Part shown: positions 52,043 to 63,995 of the stretch, in pieces
Layout: the number at the start of each line of letters is the position of its first letter
How positions within the stretch are numbered: position 1 is the first letter of the stretch
Origin: Humitalea rosea
GTDB taxonomy: Bacteria > Pseudomonadota > Alphaproteobacteria > Acetobacterales > Acetobacteraceae
Direction of reading: 5' to 3'
DNA length: 64,000 bases
Assembly: GCF_003253705.1 (NCBI RefSeq)
Contig: NZ_QKYU01000019.1
Span: forward strand, 1 to 64,000
Program-made: the position numbers and the translations under genes
Notes under the pieces: model-generated
What the model was told of the DNA's origin: nothing
The model's database searches: none
The model's input: the letters and a program-made list of their open reading frames with translations, nothing else

Positions 52043-52720
52043 TCACCGGGCCGGGTCGATCAGGGCCTCGCGCACGATCGAACGGAATTCGCGCCGGTGC
52101 AGTTCCCAGACCACGAACAGGCTGGCGAGGATCAGCGCGATCGGGTGCAGCACCCAGCCCAGCGCCGCCAGCCCGAAGTAATAGGCCCGCAGCCCGGTGT
52201 TGAAATGCCGTGCCGCGCGGTTGACGACGCGGGCCGCGACCTCCGCCGCCGCCTCATGCCGGGGCCCGAGGCCGAGGCCACCCAGCAGGATGCTGCCGTA
52301 GTTGAACTGCCGCAGCGCCCAGGTCAGTTCGAAGAAGGCGCGGATGAAGATCACCACCATCAGCACGATGCGCAATTCCCAGGCGCCATCGGTGGGCGGT
52401 AAGGCCAGGAAGGGGATCGCGCCCAATACCCGCCGCCCGAGATCCGGTGCCGCGAGCAGGGCGATCAGCCCGCCGAGGACGAAGATGCTGGTATTGGCCA
52501 GGAAGGCGGTGGAGGACATCAGATTGCCGATGATGGCGGCGTCCGAGATCCGGTTTTCCCGCGAGAGCGAGGCGAGCATCCAGCGCCGCCGGTGCTCATC
52601 CATCGCCGCGATCACGCTGCGGGCGCGCACCGAGGGCACGCGATCCACGATGAACGCGTAGCCGGCCCAGCAGCCGATGAAGACGGCAAACGCCACGAGG
52701 TCGAGTGCGGAGAGGAACAT
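52043..52720 (-). CDS. DUF599 family membrane protein
   Basis: A 225-residue multispanning protein with about four or five hydrophobic segments (FLSALDLVAFAVFIGCWAGYAFI, ISDAAIIGNLMSSTAFLANTSIFVLGGLIALL, RIVLMVVIFIRAFFELTWAL, GWVLHPIALILASLFVVW). The segment NRISDAAIIGNLMSSTAFLANT and FNTGLRAYYFGLAALGW are DUF599 landmarks. Function unknown. It is downstream of icd with a 41-bp gap. Confidence 0.85.
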   Translation of the reverse strand: MFLSALDLVAFAVFIGCWAGYAFIVDRVPSVRARSVIAAMDEHRRRWMLASLSRENRISDAAIIGNLMSSTAFLANTSIFVLGGLIALLAAPDLGRRVLGAIPFLALPPTDGAWELRIVLMVVIFIRAFFELTWALRQFNYGSILLGGLGLGPRHEAAAEVAARVVNRAARHFNTGLRAYYFGLAALGWVLHPIALILASLFVVWELHRREFRSIVREALIDPAR

Positions 52721-52761
52721 CGCCGCACTCTACCCCGTGTAGCGCTCAGGCCCCCGCTTTT

Positions 52762-53973
52762 TTAGGCCATCGCTTTTTTCAGGTTTTCGTCGAGCTTGGC
52801 GAGGAAATCCTGGGTGGTCAGGAAGGGCTGGTCCTTGCCGATCAGCACGGCCAGGTCCTTCGTCATGAAGCCGCTCTCGACCGTGTCGATGCAGACCTTC
52901 TCCAGCGTCTCGGCGAAGCCGGTCACGTCCGGGGTGCCGTCGAACTTGCCGCGATAGGCGAGCCCGCGGGTCCAGGCGAAGATCGAGGCGATCGGGTTGG
53001 TGGAGGTCGCCTTCCCCTTCTGGTGCTCGCGGTAGTGGCGGGTGACGGTGCCATGCGCCGCTTCCGACTCGACCGTGTTGCCATCCGGGGAGAGCAGCAC
53101 CGAGGTCATCAGCCCGAGGCTGCCGAAGCCCTGCGCCACGATGTCGGACTGCACGTCGCCGTCGTAGTTCTTGCAGGCCCAGACGTAGCCGCCGTCCCAT
53201 TTCAGGGCGGAGGCGACCATGTCGTCGATCAGGCGGTCCTCGTAGGTGATGCCGGCGGCCTTGAATTTTTCCGCGAATTCCGCGTCGTAGACGGCCTTGA
53301 AGATGTCCTTGAAGGTGCCGTCATAGGCCTTGAGGATGGTGTTCTTGTGGCTGAAGTACACCGAATAGCCGCGCGCCAGGCCGTAGTTCAGCGAGGCCCG
53401 GGCAAAGCCCTCGATCGAGGCGTTGAGGTTGTGCATCCCCATCGCGACGCCGGGGCCCTTGAAGTCGAAGCTGCCGATATCGACCGCGGCGCCGCCCTCG
53501 GGCGTGTAGGTCATGCTGACCTTGCCGGCACCGGGGATCTTCATCTCGATCGCGCGGTAGATGTCGCCATAGGCATGGCGGCCGACCACGATCGGCTTGG
53601 ACCAATGCGGCACCAGGCGCGGCACGTTCTGGCAGATGATCGGCTCGCGGAAGATGGTGCCGTCCAGGATGTTGCGGATGGTGCCGTTCGGCGACCGCCA
53701 CATCTTCTTCAGGCCGAATTCGGCGACGCGGGCCTCATCGGGGGTGATGGTGGCGCATTTCACGCCGACGCCATACTGCTTGATGGCATTGGCGGCATCG
53801 ACAGTGACCTGGTCGTCCGTCTGGTCGCGATACTCGATCCCGAGATCGTAATACTTCAGATCCACATCCAGATACGGAAGGATCAGCTTGTCCTTGATGA
53901 AGCCCCAGATGATCCGGGTCATTTCATCGCCGTCGAGCTCGACGAGGGGGGTCTTTACAACGATCTTGGCCAT
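52762..53973 (-). CDS. icd: NADP-dependent isocitrate dehydrogenase
   Basis: A 403-residue TCA-cycle enzyme of the eukaryote-like type II group. It starts [23 protein letters not shown] and shows [23 protein letters not shown] (substrate Ser/Asn/Arg), [14 protein letters not shown], the metal-binding Asp residues in RLIDDMVA and [23 protein letters not shown], and [13 protein letters not shown]. The downstream [12 protein letters not shown] motif binds NADP. Divergent from the MBL-fold gene across 133 bp, where CCTTGC-G-GCAAGG (54045-54057) is a small dyad. Confidence 0.97.
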   Translation of the reverse strand: MAKIVVKTPLVELDGDEMTRIIWGFIKDKLILPYLDVDLKYYDLGIEYRDQTDDQVTVDAANAIKQYGVGVKCATITPDEARVAEFGLKKMWRSPNGTIRNILDGTIFREPIICQNVPRLVPHWSKPIVVGRHAYGDIYRAIEMKIPGAGKVSMTYTPEGGAAVDIGSFDFKGPGVAMGMHNLNASIEGFARASLNYGLARGYSVYFSHKNTILKAYDGTFKDIFKAVYDAEFAEKFKAAGITYEDRLIDDMVASALKWDGGYVWACKNYDGDVQSDIVAQGFGSLGLMTSVLLSPDGNTVESEAAHGTVTRHYREHQKGKATSTNPIASIFAWTRGLAYRGKFDGTPDVTGFAETLEKVCIDTVESGFMTKDLAVLIGKDQPFLTTQDFLAKLDENLKKAMA

Positions 53974-54106
53974 GCTGATCCTCGGGGATGGGCGCCCATT
54001 GCCCCGCCGGGCGGCGGGCTGGCCGGAAGAAAGCACCCGTGCCGCCTTGCGGCAAGGTTGTGCATGAACACTATGGGACATCAGCCCCTTCCTGGAGCAT
54101 TCCCCC

Positions 54107-54955
54107 ATGGATCCGAAACCCTGGCGCGTCGGCCCCTTCGACATCCTGCGGATCAGCGACGGCGTCATCGGCCTGCCGACCACCCTCTTTCCCAATGCCG
54201 CCGCCGAGCCCGAGGCGACCGCCGCGATGCAGCGGGCCGCGGGCATCACCCCCGGCGATCCGATGCCGACCCCGGTGAATACCTTCGCCTTGCGCGGGCC
54301 AGGCGGCGGAATCGTGCTGATCGACGCCGGCACCGGCCCGCACCGGGGCGAGGCGCTGGGCCATGTGCCACGCAACCTGCGCGCGGCCGGGATGGCGCCT
54401 GAGGAGGTGGAGACCATCCTCATGACCCATCTGCACGGCGACCACGCCGGCGGCCTGCTGGATGCGGCGCTGGCGCCGGTCTTCGCCAAGGCGCGCATCC
54501 TGGTGCCGGCGGCCGAGGTCGCCTTCTGGTCCGATTCGACCCGGACCGCGCGGCTGCCCGCCTATATGGCCGGCACCATCGCCATGGCCGAGCGGGCGCT
54601 GAGCCTGCTCGCCGACCGCATCATCCCCTTCGAGCCCGAGGCGCTGCCGGTGCCGGGCATCACCGCCGTGCCGCTGCCGGGGCACACCCCCGGCCACACC
54701 GGCTACCGCTTCGGCGAGGGGGCGGGGAGCCTGTTCCTCTGGACCGACATCGTCCATGTCGCGGCCTTCCAATTCGCCCGGCCGGACTGGACCAATGGCT
54801 TCGACGCCGATCCGGTGGCCGGCACCGCCATGCGCCAGAAGGTGATGGCCGAGCTTGCGGACTCGGGCGAGACCATCATCGGCATGCATCTGCCGAGCCG
54901 TGGCCGGGTGGAGGTGGCGGGCGAGGCCTTCCGCTTCGTGCCGATCGAGGACTGA
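54107..54955 (+). CDS. MBL-fold metallo-hydrolase
   Basis: A 282-residue metallo-beta-lactamase-fold protein. The metal motif is [13 protein letters not shown] near 105-117 (HxHxDH), followed by [12 protein letters not shown] near 195, the LWTDIVHV Asp near 215 and IIGMHLP His near 264. The early TPVNTFALR and LIDAGTG strands are typical of the quorum-quenching-lactonase-like/alkyl-thioester group. It lacks a signal peptide. Possible substrates include lactones, thioesters or CoA esters. Start codon at 54107 follows GGAG with 9-nt spacing. Confidence 0.9.
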   Translation: MDPKPWRVGPFDILRISDGVIGLPTTLFPNAAAEPEATAAMQRAAGITPGDPMPTPVNTFALRGPGGGIVLIDAGTGPHRGEALGHVPRNLRAAGMAPEEVETILMTHLHGDHAGGLLDAALAPVFAKARILVPAAEVAFWSDSTRTARLPAYMAGTIAMAERALSLLADRIIPFEPEALPVPGITAVPLPGHTPGHTGYRFGEGAGSLFLWTDIVHVAAFQFARPDWTNGFDADPVAGTAMRQKVMAELADSGETIIGMHLPSRGRVEVAGEAFRFVPIED

Positions 54956-55030
54956 CCCGGGCCATTGCCCCTGGCCGCCGCCGCCCCAGATTCCAGGGGT
55001 CCATATTCCAGGGGGCAAGGAGATCAGACC

Positions 55031-55225
55031 ATGATCGGCAAACTTATCCTGACCCAACTCGTGCTGGCCAAGACCGCCATGGCAGGCGCCTTCGCGCTTG
55101 GCGCGCTGGCCGGAACCGCGGGCGCGCTCGGCGCGATGGCGCTGTGCCGCGCCGCCGAGGCGAAGCGCAACGCGCCCGCGCATCCCCCGGCCGGGCTGGC
55201 CCAGGCCTCCGATCCCGGGCCCTGA
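55031..55225 (+). CDS. small single-pass membrane protein
   Basis: A 64-residue protein with SD AAGGAG 8 nt before the ATG. One Ala/Gly-rich hydrophobic segment (about 7-39, with LILTQLVLAKTAMAGAFALG at its start) precedes a charged tail. No family is recognised. It is 75 bp after the MBL-fold gene and ends 12 bp before the convergent RidA stop. Small membrane protein of unknown role. Confidence 0.65.
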   Translation: MIGKLILTQLVLAKTAMAGAFALGALAGTAGALGAMALCRAAEAKRNAPAHPPAGLAQASDPGP

Positions 55226-55237
55226 GGCCGGAACAGG

Positions 55238-55629
55238 TCAGGCGGGCAGGATCGCCGTCGCCTCGATCTCCACCCGGGCCGCCGGCTCCACCAAAGCGGT
55301 GACGGCGACCAGGCTCATGGCCGGGAAATTCCGCCCCATCACGGCGCGATAGGCCGGCCCGAGGCTGGCGAGGCTGCCGCGGTATTCATCCATGTCCACG
55401 ACGAACCAGGTCAGCCGCGCGATGTGTTCCGGCCCGCCCCCGGCCTCGGCCAGCACCGCCAGGATGTTGCGCAAGGCCTGGGCGACCTGGGGCACGAAGC
55501 CGGCGGCGAAGGCCCCGGCCGCGTCCCAGCCGATCTGGCCGCCGACCAGCACGACGCGCCCGGTGCCGGCCATGCCATTGGAATAGCCGCGCGGGGCCGG
55601 CCAGCCGGGCGGTTGCAGGGCTGTGAGGC

Positions 55630-55633
<4 letters not shown>
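55238..55633 (-). CDS. RidA family protein of the aromatic-CoA cluster
   Basis: A 131-residue RidA/YjgF protein. GTG overlaps the ligase stop by GTGA (55630-55633). Visible are RVVLVGGQIGWDAAG, VPQVAQALRNILAVLAEAGGGP and NFPAMSLVAVTALVEPAARVEIEA; the usual active-site Arg before the second strand is replaced (PAMSLV), so it belongs to a subgroup rather than the archetypal RidA. As last gene of a six-gene coupled operon for 2-aminobenzoyl-CoA breakdown it may hydrolyse the amino/enamine group released after ring reduction. Confidence 0.88.
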
Positions 55634-57218
<1,585 letters not shown>

Positions 57219-57222
<4 letters not shown>

Positions 57223-58370
57223 GGCCGATGCCTGTCCCGTTCGGCGCGGGCGATGATCACCCGCTGGATTTCGCTGGCCCCTTCATAGACGCGGAGCGCG
57301 CGTACCTCCCTGGTCAGTTCTTCGGCCTTGTGGCCCTTGGTGACGCCGAGCCCGCCATGGATCTGCACCGCGCGATCGGCGGCACGCTGGGCGGTTTCGG
57401 TCGCGTAAAGCTTGGCCATCGAGGCCTCGCGGCTGACGCGTGGCGTGCCCTGGTCCTTCAGCCAGGCGGCGCGATAGACGAGCAGGGCCGAGGCCTCCAC
57501 CTCGGTCGCGGAATCGGCGATGGCGGCCTGGCTCATCTGCTGGTCGAACAGGGGGCCGCCGAAAATTTTCCGGGTGGTCGCGCGTTCGAGGGTCAGGTCC
57601 AGCGCGCGCCGGGAAAAACCCAGGGCCGCGGCGCCGACGGTGGCGCGGAACACGTCGAGCGTCGCCATCGCGACCTTGAAGCCATCGCCCGGCGCACCGA
57701 GGCGGTTGCTGTCCGGCACGCGCACGTCATCAAAGCCGAGGGTCGCCAGCGGATGCGGGGCGGCGACCTCGATGCGGGCATCGATGGTCAGGCCGGGGCT
57801 GTCGGCGGGGACGACGAAGGCGGAGAGGCCACGCGCGCCGGGCGCCTCGCCGCTGCGGGCGAAGACGATGTAATGCCCGGCGATCCCGCCATTGCTGATC
57901 CAGGTCTTCTGGCCCGACAGGCGCCAATGCGCGTTGCCGTCACGGGTGGCGGTGGTGGCCAGGGCCGCGACGTCGCTGCCGGCCTCGGGCTCGCTGAGCG
58001 CGAAGGCGGCGAGCGAGGTGCCCGCGCGGACCCGCGGCAGATATTCGGCCTTCAGCGCGTCGGAGCCGAACAAGGTGATGCTGCCGGTGCCGAGCCCCGC
58101 CATGGCGAAGGCGAAATCCGCGAGCCCGGCGTGGCGGGCCAGAATGTCGCGCGCGATGCACAGCGCGCGCACATCCAGACGACCGTCGGCGGGCACCGCC
58201 ATGCGCAGCAGCCCGGCCTCGCCCATCGCGCGGGTCAGCGCGATGGTCGCGGCATCGACGTCATCGCCATGTGGGGCGGCGTGTTGCGCGGCAAAGGTCT
58301 CGACCTCAGCTGCCCAGTCACGGTGGCGAGGTTCGAAGAAGGGCCAATCGAGGAAATCGTGATCCGGCAT
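57219..58370 (-). CDS. acyl-CoA dehydrogenase (aromatic-CoA cluster)
   Basis: A 383-residue acyl-CoA dehydrogenase with the canonical catalytic Glu in [12 protein letters not shown] near 365. Other motifs are [15 protein letters not shown] near 119-133, [15 protein letters not shown], and the [14 protein letters not shown] stretch. I start at MPDHDFLDW; the TGATG overlaps the hydratase stop by 1 nt. It probably oxidises a saturated cyclic or ring-opened CoA ester downstream of 2-aminobenzoyl-CoA reduction. Confidence 0.92.
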
Positions 58371-59167
58371 CAGTTGTGCTCGAAGATGGGTGCGCGCTTG
58401 GCGACGAAGGCATCGCGGGCGCGGCGAAAATCCGCGGTGGTCATGCACAGCGCCTGGGCGACCGCCTCGGCCTCGATCGCCTGCTCGACACCCATGGCCC
58501 ATTCCAGGCCAAGCATGCGTTTGGTCATGCCATTGGCGAAGCCGGGGCCGGCGGCGATGCGCGCGGCCATGGCGGCGGCGGCGGTTGCCAGATCGCCGGC
58601 CGGATGCAGCGCATTGAAGAAACCCCAGGCCAGACCTTCATCCGCCGTCATCGCCCGGCCGAGATACAGCAGCTCCGAAGCCCGCCCCTGGCCGATGATG
58701 CGCGGCAGGATCGCACAGGCGCCCATGTCGCAGCCCGCCAGCCCGACGCGGTTGAACAGGAAGGAGGTGCGCGCCGCCGGTGTCGCGATCCGCAGGTCGG
58801 AGGCCATGGCGATGATCGCCCCGGCCCCGGCGCAGACGCCGTCGATGGCGGCGATGATCGGCTGCGGGCAGGCGCGCATGGATTTGACCAGCTCGCCGGT
58901 CAAGGCGGTGAAGGCCATCAGCCCCTTGGTGTCGCGCTCCAGCAAAGGCGAGATGATGTCGTGCACATCCCCGCCCGAGCAGAAATTGCCGCCGGCGCCG
59001 GTGATGACGACACAGCGGAAGCTGTCATCCGTGACCGCCGCGCGGAACACCGCGGCGAGTTCGGCGTAGGAGTCGAAGGTCAGCGGGTTCTTGCGCTCCG
59101 GCCGGTCGAGGGTGATCGTCGCGACGCCCTCGGCGATGGCAAGGCGGATATGGCGGGTCTCGATCAT
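58370..59167 (-). CDS. enoyl-CoA hydratase/isomerase family protein
   Basis: A 265-residue crotonase-fold protein. ATLTL-like [15 protein letters not shown] near the start, the oxyanion hole [14 protein letters not shown] near 58-71 and [18 protein letters not shown] near 105 are visible. The usual first catalytic Glu (GGGCELA) is replaced (GAGAIIA), and the second region reads [16 protein letters not shown], so it may be a ring-hydrolase or isomerase rather than a plain hydratase. It lies between MarR and acyl-CoA dehydrogenase genes, overlapping both. Confidence 0.9.
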   Translation of the reverse strand: MIETRHIRLAIAEGVATITLDRPERKNPLTFDSYAELAAVFRAAVTDDSFRCVVITGAGGNFCSGGDVHDIISPLLERDTKGLMAFTALTGELVKSMRACPQPIIAAIDGVCAGAGAIIAMASDLRIATPAARTSFLFNRVGLAGCDMGACAILPRIIGQGRASELLYLGRAMTADEGLAWGFFNALHPAGDLATAAAAMAARIAAGPGFANGMTKRMLGLEWAMGVEQAIEAEAVAQALCMTTADFRRARDAFVAKRAPIFEHN

Positions 59168-59652
59168 GCGGCGGTCTCCGTGGCGTTGCGCGCCGATGTT
59201 TTTGTGCGCGCCAGCAGGCGGAACAGCGCGCTGCGCTCGCCGGGCGACAAGCCACCGAGAAGATCGGCGATCCAGCCTTCATGTGCCGCCGATTGTTCGG
59301 CAAAGACGGTTCGGCCAACGGATGTCAGCCGCAGCGTCGTCGCGCGGCGATCGGTGGGGGAGGGGTTGCGCTCCACCAGCCCTTCCGCTTCCAGCCGAGC
59401 CGAAAGCCCGGTCAGATTGCCATTGCTGACCATCATCCGCCGCGACAATTCCCCTAAGGTCAGCCCATCCGGATGCCGGTCCAACTGCGCCAGCAGGTCG
59501 AAGCGCGGCAGGGTCGTGTCGAAGGCGGCGCGCAACCGGCGACGGATCTCGCTCTCGATCATCGTCGTGCAGGTCAGCAACCGCAGCCAGAGGCGCAATT
59601 CATCCTTGTGCCCGGCGGGAGCGTCGGCGAGCAGGGTTTCGGCGTCGCTCAC
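59164..59652 (-). CDS. MarR family transcriptional regulator
   Basis: A 162-residue winged-helix regulator starting at GTG 59652, which overlaps the SDR stop by GTGA. The DNA-binding motif LTLGELSRRMMVSNGNLTGLSARLEAEGLVERNPSPTDRRATTLRLT (quoted in short: LSRRMMVSNGNLTGL ... RNPSPTDRRA) is typical, the wing being PSPTDRR. It probably represses the divergent 60375-60471 promoter region until an aromatic-CoA inducer binds. Confidence 0.92.
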   Translation of the reverse strand: MSDAETLLADAPAGHKDELRLWLRLLTCTTMIESEIRRRLRAAFDTTLPRFDLLAQLDRHPDGLTLGELSRRMMVSNGNLTGLSARLEAEGLVERNPSPTDRRATTLRLTSVGRTVFAEQSAAHEGWIADLLGGLSPGERSALFRLLARTKTSARNATETAA

Positions 59653-60374
59653 GCGGTCTCTCCCCCATCCACGGCAATCGCCTGGCCATTCACGGCGCCG
59701 GCCGCCGGGCTGCACAGGAACAGCACCGCCGCCGCGACCTCGGCCGGGGTGACCAGCCGCGCCTGCGGATTGTGGCGGGTCAGGCTGTCCCGTGCCCCGG
59801 CTTCCGACCGGCCGGTGCGGGCCATGATGGTCGCGATGCTGTTGGCGACGATGGCGGTATCGGTGAAGCCCGGGCAGACCGCATTCGCCGTCACCCCGCG
59901 CCCCGCGCATTCCAGCGCGAGCGCCCGCGTGAGGCCCAGCAACGCATGCTTGGCGGCGGTATAGGCGGAGACATAGGCATAGCCCTTCAGCGCCGCCGTG
60001 CTCGCCACGGTCACGATGCGCCCGGATTTCGCGGCCAGCATGGGCGGCAGCACGGCGCGGATGATGCTGATGGCGCCACGCAGATTGGCATCCAGCATCC
60101 GCTCCCACAGCGCGTCGTCACTGTTGAGGAAGCTGGCACTCTCGGCGGCGCCGGCCGCATGCACAAGTATGTCGAACTCCGCGAGCAGCGGCAGCGCGCG
60201 CACATCGGCGACAATGGCTTCGGCCGCCGCACCCGCGGCGATGGCGGCCTGCAACGGTGCCGCGCGCCGGCCCAGCACGGTGACATGGGCGCCGGCGCCG
60301 GTCAGCGCTTCGGCGCAGGCGAGGCCAATGCCCGTTCCTCCGCCGGTGACCAAAGCCCGTTTCGCGCTGAGCAC
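59649..60374 (-). CDS. short-chain dehydrogenase/reductase (aromatic-CoA cluster)
   Basis: A 241-residue SDR with ALVTGGGTGIGLA near 7-19, LVHAAGAAE in place of NNAG, VASTAALKG with the catalytic Ser, YTAAKHAL (YxxxK) and IAVDGG at the end. It is the first gene of the leftward operon. It likely oxidises a 3-hydroxyacyl-CoA in ring degradation. Confidence 0.92.
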   Translation of the reverse strand: MLSAKRALVTGGGTGIGLACAEALTGAGAHVTVLGRRAAPLQAAIAAGAAAEAIVADVRALPLLAEFDILVHAAGAAESASFLNSDDALWERMLDANLRGAISIIRAVLPPMLAAKSGRIVTVASTAALKGYAYVSAYTAAKHALLGLTRALALECAGRGVTANAVCPGFTDTAIVANSIATIMARTGRSEAGARDSLTRHNPQARLVTPAEVAAAVLFLCSPAAGAVNGQAIAVDGGETA

Positions 60375-60390
60375 GCCGACCCCCTTGCCG

Positions 60391-60434
60391 AATGCTTGAA
60401 GCCTAAAACATTATCTGGACGCGCCGCAAGCGTC
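60391..60434. promoter_or_regulatory. divergent operator region between the two abm-like operons
   Basis: In the 97-bp gap 60375-60471 are GCTT-G-AAGC (60394-60402) and GACGC-N7-GCGTC (60418-60434), with an AT-rich TAAAACATTATC between them. The gap divides the MarR-containing leftward operon from the rightward abmA-like gene, so MarR binding here is likely. Elements are suggested by symmetry only. Confidence 0.5.
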
Positions 60435-60471
60435 TGCGCCAAACTGCCGCTGTCCGGAGGAGCCCGAGTTC

Positions 60472-62775
60472 ATGCGCATCGCCATCATCGGCGGCGGCCC
60501 GGCCGGGCTGTATTTCGCCATTCTGATGAAGCGCGACCGGCCCGATGCCGAGGTCGTGGTGGTCGAGCGCAACCGGGCCGATGACACCTTCGGCTTCGGC
60601 GTGGTGTTTTCCGACCAGACCTTGGCGGCCTTCGAGACGGCCGACCCGCCCTCCTACCGCGCCATCACCGATGCCTTCGCCTATTGGGACGACATCGAGA
60701 TCCACGCCAAGGGCGCCGTGACCCGCATTCCCGGCAATGGCTTCTGCGGCTGTTCGCGGCGGGAACTGCTGATGCTGTTGCAGGACCGGGCGCGCGGTCT
60801 CGGTGTCGATCTGCGTTTCCGCGATACGGCTATCCCTGAGGATTTCCCGGGCTTCGACCTGATCGTGGGGGCGGATGGCATCAACAGCGCCATACGCACA
60901 CGCGATGCGGCGCATTTCCGCCCCCATACCGACCTGCGTCCCAACCGCTTCGCCTGGATGGGCAGCACCCGGCCCTTCGATGCCTTCACCTTCTTCTTCA
61001 AGGAAACGCCTTTCGGCATCTTCATCGCGCATTGCTACCAATATGCGCCCGAGGCCAGCACATGGGTCCTGGAGACCGATCCCGAGACCTTCGACCGCGC
61101 CGGCCTCGATGTGATGAGCGAGGAGCAAAGCGCGTATTTCCTGGAAGGCATCTTCGCCGAGGAATTGCAGGGCCATCGCCTGACGACCAATCGCAGCCTG
61201 TGGCGCCAGTTCCCGATGATCCGCTGCGAGCATTGGGTGAAGGGGAACATCGTCCTGCTCGGCGATGCCAAGGCGACGGCGCATTTCTCCATAGGCAGCG
61301 GCACGAAACTCGCCATGGAGGATGCCATCGCCCTGCATGGCGCCATGCTGGCGGGCGGCGATGTCGCGACCTGCCTGCACCGCTTCGAGACGGCGCGGCG
61401 CGAGGATGTGGAGAAGACCCAGCACGCGGCGGATGTCTCGCTGGTCTGGTTCGAGCAGGTGAAGCGCTTCTGGCATATGGACGCCACGCGCTTCGCCTTT
61501 GGCGTGATGACGCGCAGCAAGTCGATCACCTGGGAGAATCTTGCGCTGCGTGCGCCGGACTTCGTGCGCGAGGTGCAGGACGCCTTCGGCCCGGGCGGCC
61601 ATGCGCCGATGTTCCAGCCGTTCTCTCTGCGCGGGATGACGGTGCCGAACCGCGTCGTGGTCTCGTCGATGTGCCAGTACAGCGCGCAGGATGGCCTGCC
61701 CGGCGATTGGCACCTGATGCATTATGGCGCCCGCGCGGTCGGTGGCGCCGGGCTGCTCTTTACCGAGATGACCTGTCCCTCGGCCGATGCACGGATCACC
61801 CATGGCTGCGCCGGGCTGTGGAATGACGCGCAGCAGGCGCAATGGACCCGCATCGTCGATTTTTGTCATACCCATTCCCAGGCGCGCATCGCGCTGCAAC
61901 TTGGCCATGCCGGCCGGAAGGGTGCGACGAAGCTGATGTGGGACGGCATGGACCGGCCGCTGGAGCAGGGCGCATGGCCGATCCTCGCAGCCTCGGCGAT
62001 CCCCTATTACCCCGACAGCCAGATACCGCGCGCGATGACGCGGGAGGATATGGATCGCATCACCGGAGACTTCGTCGCGGCGACGCGGCGCGGCATCGCC
62101 TGTGGCTTCGACATGCTGGAACTGCATTGTGCCCATGGCTATCTGCTGGCGTCGCTCCTCTCGCCGCTGACCAATCATCGTGATGACGACTATGGCGGCA
62201 GCATCGAGAACCGCCTGCGCTACCCGCTGGAGGTCTTCGCCGCCATGCGCGCGGAATGGCCGCGGGAGCGGCCGATGTCGGTCCGCATCAGCGCGACGGA
62301 TTGGGCCGATGGCGGCATCACCGATGCGGAGACACTGGCCATCGCCCGCGCCTTCGCCGCCGCAGGCGTCGATCTGATGGATGTCTCCACGGGGCAGACC
62401 GTCGCGGATGCGGCACCGCTCTACGGGCGGATGTTCCAGGTGCCCTGGGCCGATATGATCCGCAACGAGGCCGGCATCGCCACCATGTGCGTGGGCTCCA
62501 TCACCTCGGCGGATCAGGTGAACACCATCCTGGCGGCAGGGCGGGCCGATCTGGTGGCGCTGGCGCGGCCACACTTGGCTGATCCTGCCTTCACCTTGCA
62601 TGCGGCGGCGCAATATGGCGAGAAGGCGGTGACGGTGCCCCCGCCCTATGAATACGGGCGGCAGGCGCTGTTCCGCACCGTGGCGCGCGAGCAGGAGGAT
62701 CTGATGGCCCTCAAACGCAAGGCGCGGCCCAAGCCGTCACTGCCGACCTTCGCGCGGCCGAGGGCCGCCGAGTGA
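60472..62775 (+). CDS. abmA: 2-aminobenzoyl-CoA monooxygenase/reductase-like fused flavoprotein
   Basis: A 767-residue fusion. Residues 1 to about 370 form an FAD-dependent aromatic hydroxylase ([65 protein letters not shown]). Residues about 375 to 760 form an old-yellow-enzyme-like domain ([57 protein letters not shown]). The order matches 2-aminobenzoyl-CoA monooxygenase/reductase; salicylyl-CoA 5-hydroxylase is similar in the first half. It hydroxylates and reduces the ring. The ligase and beta-oxidation genes next door support the call. Confidence 0.9.
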   Translation: MRIAIIGGGPAGLYFAILMKRDRPDAEVVVVERNRADDTFGFGVVFSDQTLAAFETADPPSYRAITDAFAYWDDIEIHAKGAVTRIPGNGFCGCSRRELLMLLQDRARGLGVDLRFRDTAIPEDFPGFDLIVGADGINSAIRTRDAAHFRPHTDLRPNRFAWMGSTRPFDAFTFFFKETPFGIFIAHCYQYAPEASTWVLETDPETFDRAGLDVMSEEQSAYFLEGIFAEELQGHRLTTNRSLWRQFPMIRCEHWVKGNIVLLGDAKATAHFSIGSGTKLAMEDAIALHGAMLAGGDVATCLHRFETARREDVEKTQHAADVSLVWFEQVKRFWHMDATRFAFGVMTRSKSITWENLALRAPDFVREVQDAFGPGGHAPMFQPFSLRGMTVPNRVVVSSMCQYSAQDGLPGDWHLMHYGARAVGGAGLLFTEMTCPSADARITHGCAGLWNDAQQAQWTRIVDFCHTHSQARIALQLGHAGRKGATKLMWDGMDRPLEQGAWPILAASAIPYYPDSQIPRAMTREDMDRITGDFVAATRRGIACGFDMLELHCAHGYLLASLLSPLTNHRDDDYGGSIENRLRYPLEVFAAMRAEWPRERPMSVRISATDWADGGITDAETLAIARAFAAAGVDLMDVSTGQTVADAAPLYGRMFQVPWADMIRNEAGIATMCVGSITSADQVNTILAAGRADLVALARPHLADPAFTLHAAAQYGEKAVTVPPPYEYGRQALFRTVAREQEDLMALKRKARPKPSLPTFARPRAAE

Positions 62776-63995
62776 CCGTGCTCATCGCCGGCGGCGGCAT
62801 CGGCGGGCTGACGCTCGCGCTCTCGCTGCAGGACCGCGGCATCCCCTGCCTGGTGCTGGAGGCGGCGGCCGAGGTTCGTCCGCTCGGCGTCGGCATCAAT
62901 ACTTTGCCACATGCCATCAGGGAACTTGCAGCACTCGGGCTGCTGCCGGCGCTGGATGCCTGCGCGATCCGCACGCGCGAATTGCGCTACCTCAACCGCT
63001 TCGGCCAGAGCATCTGGACCGAGCCGCGCGGACTGCACGCCGGCCACGACATGCCGCAGTTCAGCATCCATCGCGGGCATTTGCAGGCACTGCTCTGGCA
63101 GGCGGCGCGCGTGCGGCTGGGCGATGCGCTGATGCCCGCCGCGCGCCTCGCCGGCTTCACCCAGGATGAGGGGGGCGTCACCGCGCATCTCGCCGACGGG
63201 CGGGCGCTGCGCGGCGATCTCCTGGTCGGCGCCGATGGCATCCACTCGACCATCCGCCGCGCGCTGCACCCCGATGATGGCGGCCTGCGCTGGAACGGCA
63301 TCCAGATGTGGCGGGGGGCGTTGGACTGGCCGGCCTATGAGGGTGGCGACACCATGGCGATCGCCGGCGACATGGCCGAGAAGCTGGTGCTCTACCCGAT
63401 CGCCGCGGGCTCCAGCCCCGAACATCGTTTGACCAACTGGGTTGTCTGCGTGCGGCAGGGTGATGGCAGCGCGCCGCCGCCGCGCCGCGAGGACTGGTCG
63501 CGCCCTGGCGTGCTGGAGGAATTGCTCCCCCACGTCCGGCGCTTTCGCCTGCCCTTCCTCGATGTGGAGGCGCTGGTGCGGGCCACGCCGGAATTTTTCG
63601 AATACCCGATGTGCGACCGCGATCCGCTGCCGTGGTGGACGCAGGGCCGCGTGACCCTGCTCGGCGATGCCGCGCATCCGATGTATCCGGTCGGCTCCAA
63701 TGGCGCCTCGCAGGCGATCCTGGATGCACGGGCGCTGGCGGCGCTGCTGGCGGAACAGCCGGCGCCCGTGGCGCTTGCCGCCTATGACGCCGCGCGCCGC
63801 CCGGCCACGGCCGCCATCGTCGCCGCCAATCGCAAGGGCGGGCCGGAGCGCGTCGTCGATCTCGTCAGCGAACGCGCCCCGGATGGTTTTGCACGCCTCG
63901 AAGACGTCGCGACGCGCGAGGAACTCGCCGCCATCGCGGGCGGTTATGCGGCGATGGCGGGGTTTGCCGTCAGCCGGGCGGCGGCAGGAAGTTGA
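62772..63995 (+). CDS. PhzS-like FAD-dependent aromatic hydroxylase
   Basis: A 407-residue flavoprotein monooxygenase. GTG overlaps the previous stop (GTGA). The GxGxxG loop is [13 protein letters not shown] near 5-17, the DG motif is [13 protein letters not shown] near 155, and the GD motif is [24 protein letters not shown] near 296. The [17 protein letters not shown] and [21 protein letters not shown] stretches resemble the phenazine hydroxylase PhzS. In this place it may oxidise an aromatic acid feeding the ligase or a side product. It ends 5 bp before the window end. Confidence 0.88.
   Translation: MTVLIAGGGIGGLTLALSLQDRGIPCLVLEAAAEVRPLGVGINTLPHAIRELAALGLLPALDACAIRTRELRYLNRFGQSIWTEPRGLHAGHDMPQFSIHRGHLQALLWQAARVRLGDALMPAARLAGFTQDEGGVTAHLADGRALRGDLLVGADGIHSTIRRALHPDDGGLRWNGIQMWRGALDWPAYEGGDTMAIAGDMAEKLVLYPIAAGSSPEHRLTNWVVCVRQGDGSAPPPRREDWSRPGVLEELLPHVRRFRLPFLDVEALVRATPEFFEYPMCDRDPLPWWTQGRVTLLGDAAHPMYPVGSNGASQAILDARALAALLAEQPAPVALAAYDAARRPATAAIVAANRKGGPERVVDLVSERAPDGFARLEDVATREELAAIAGGYAAMAGFAVSRAAAGS

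Noticed and set aside
52721-52761. T-rich run near the end of icd as a terminator
   Set aside because: I could not find a convincing stem next to the AAAAAA tract on the coding strand.
60403-62613. Minus-strand open frame opposite the AbmA-like gene
   Set aside because: Antisense shadow with His/Arg/Gly-rich composition and no family motifs.
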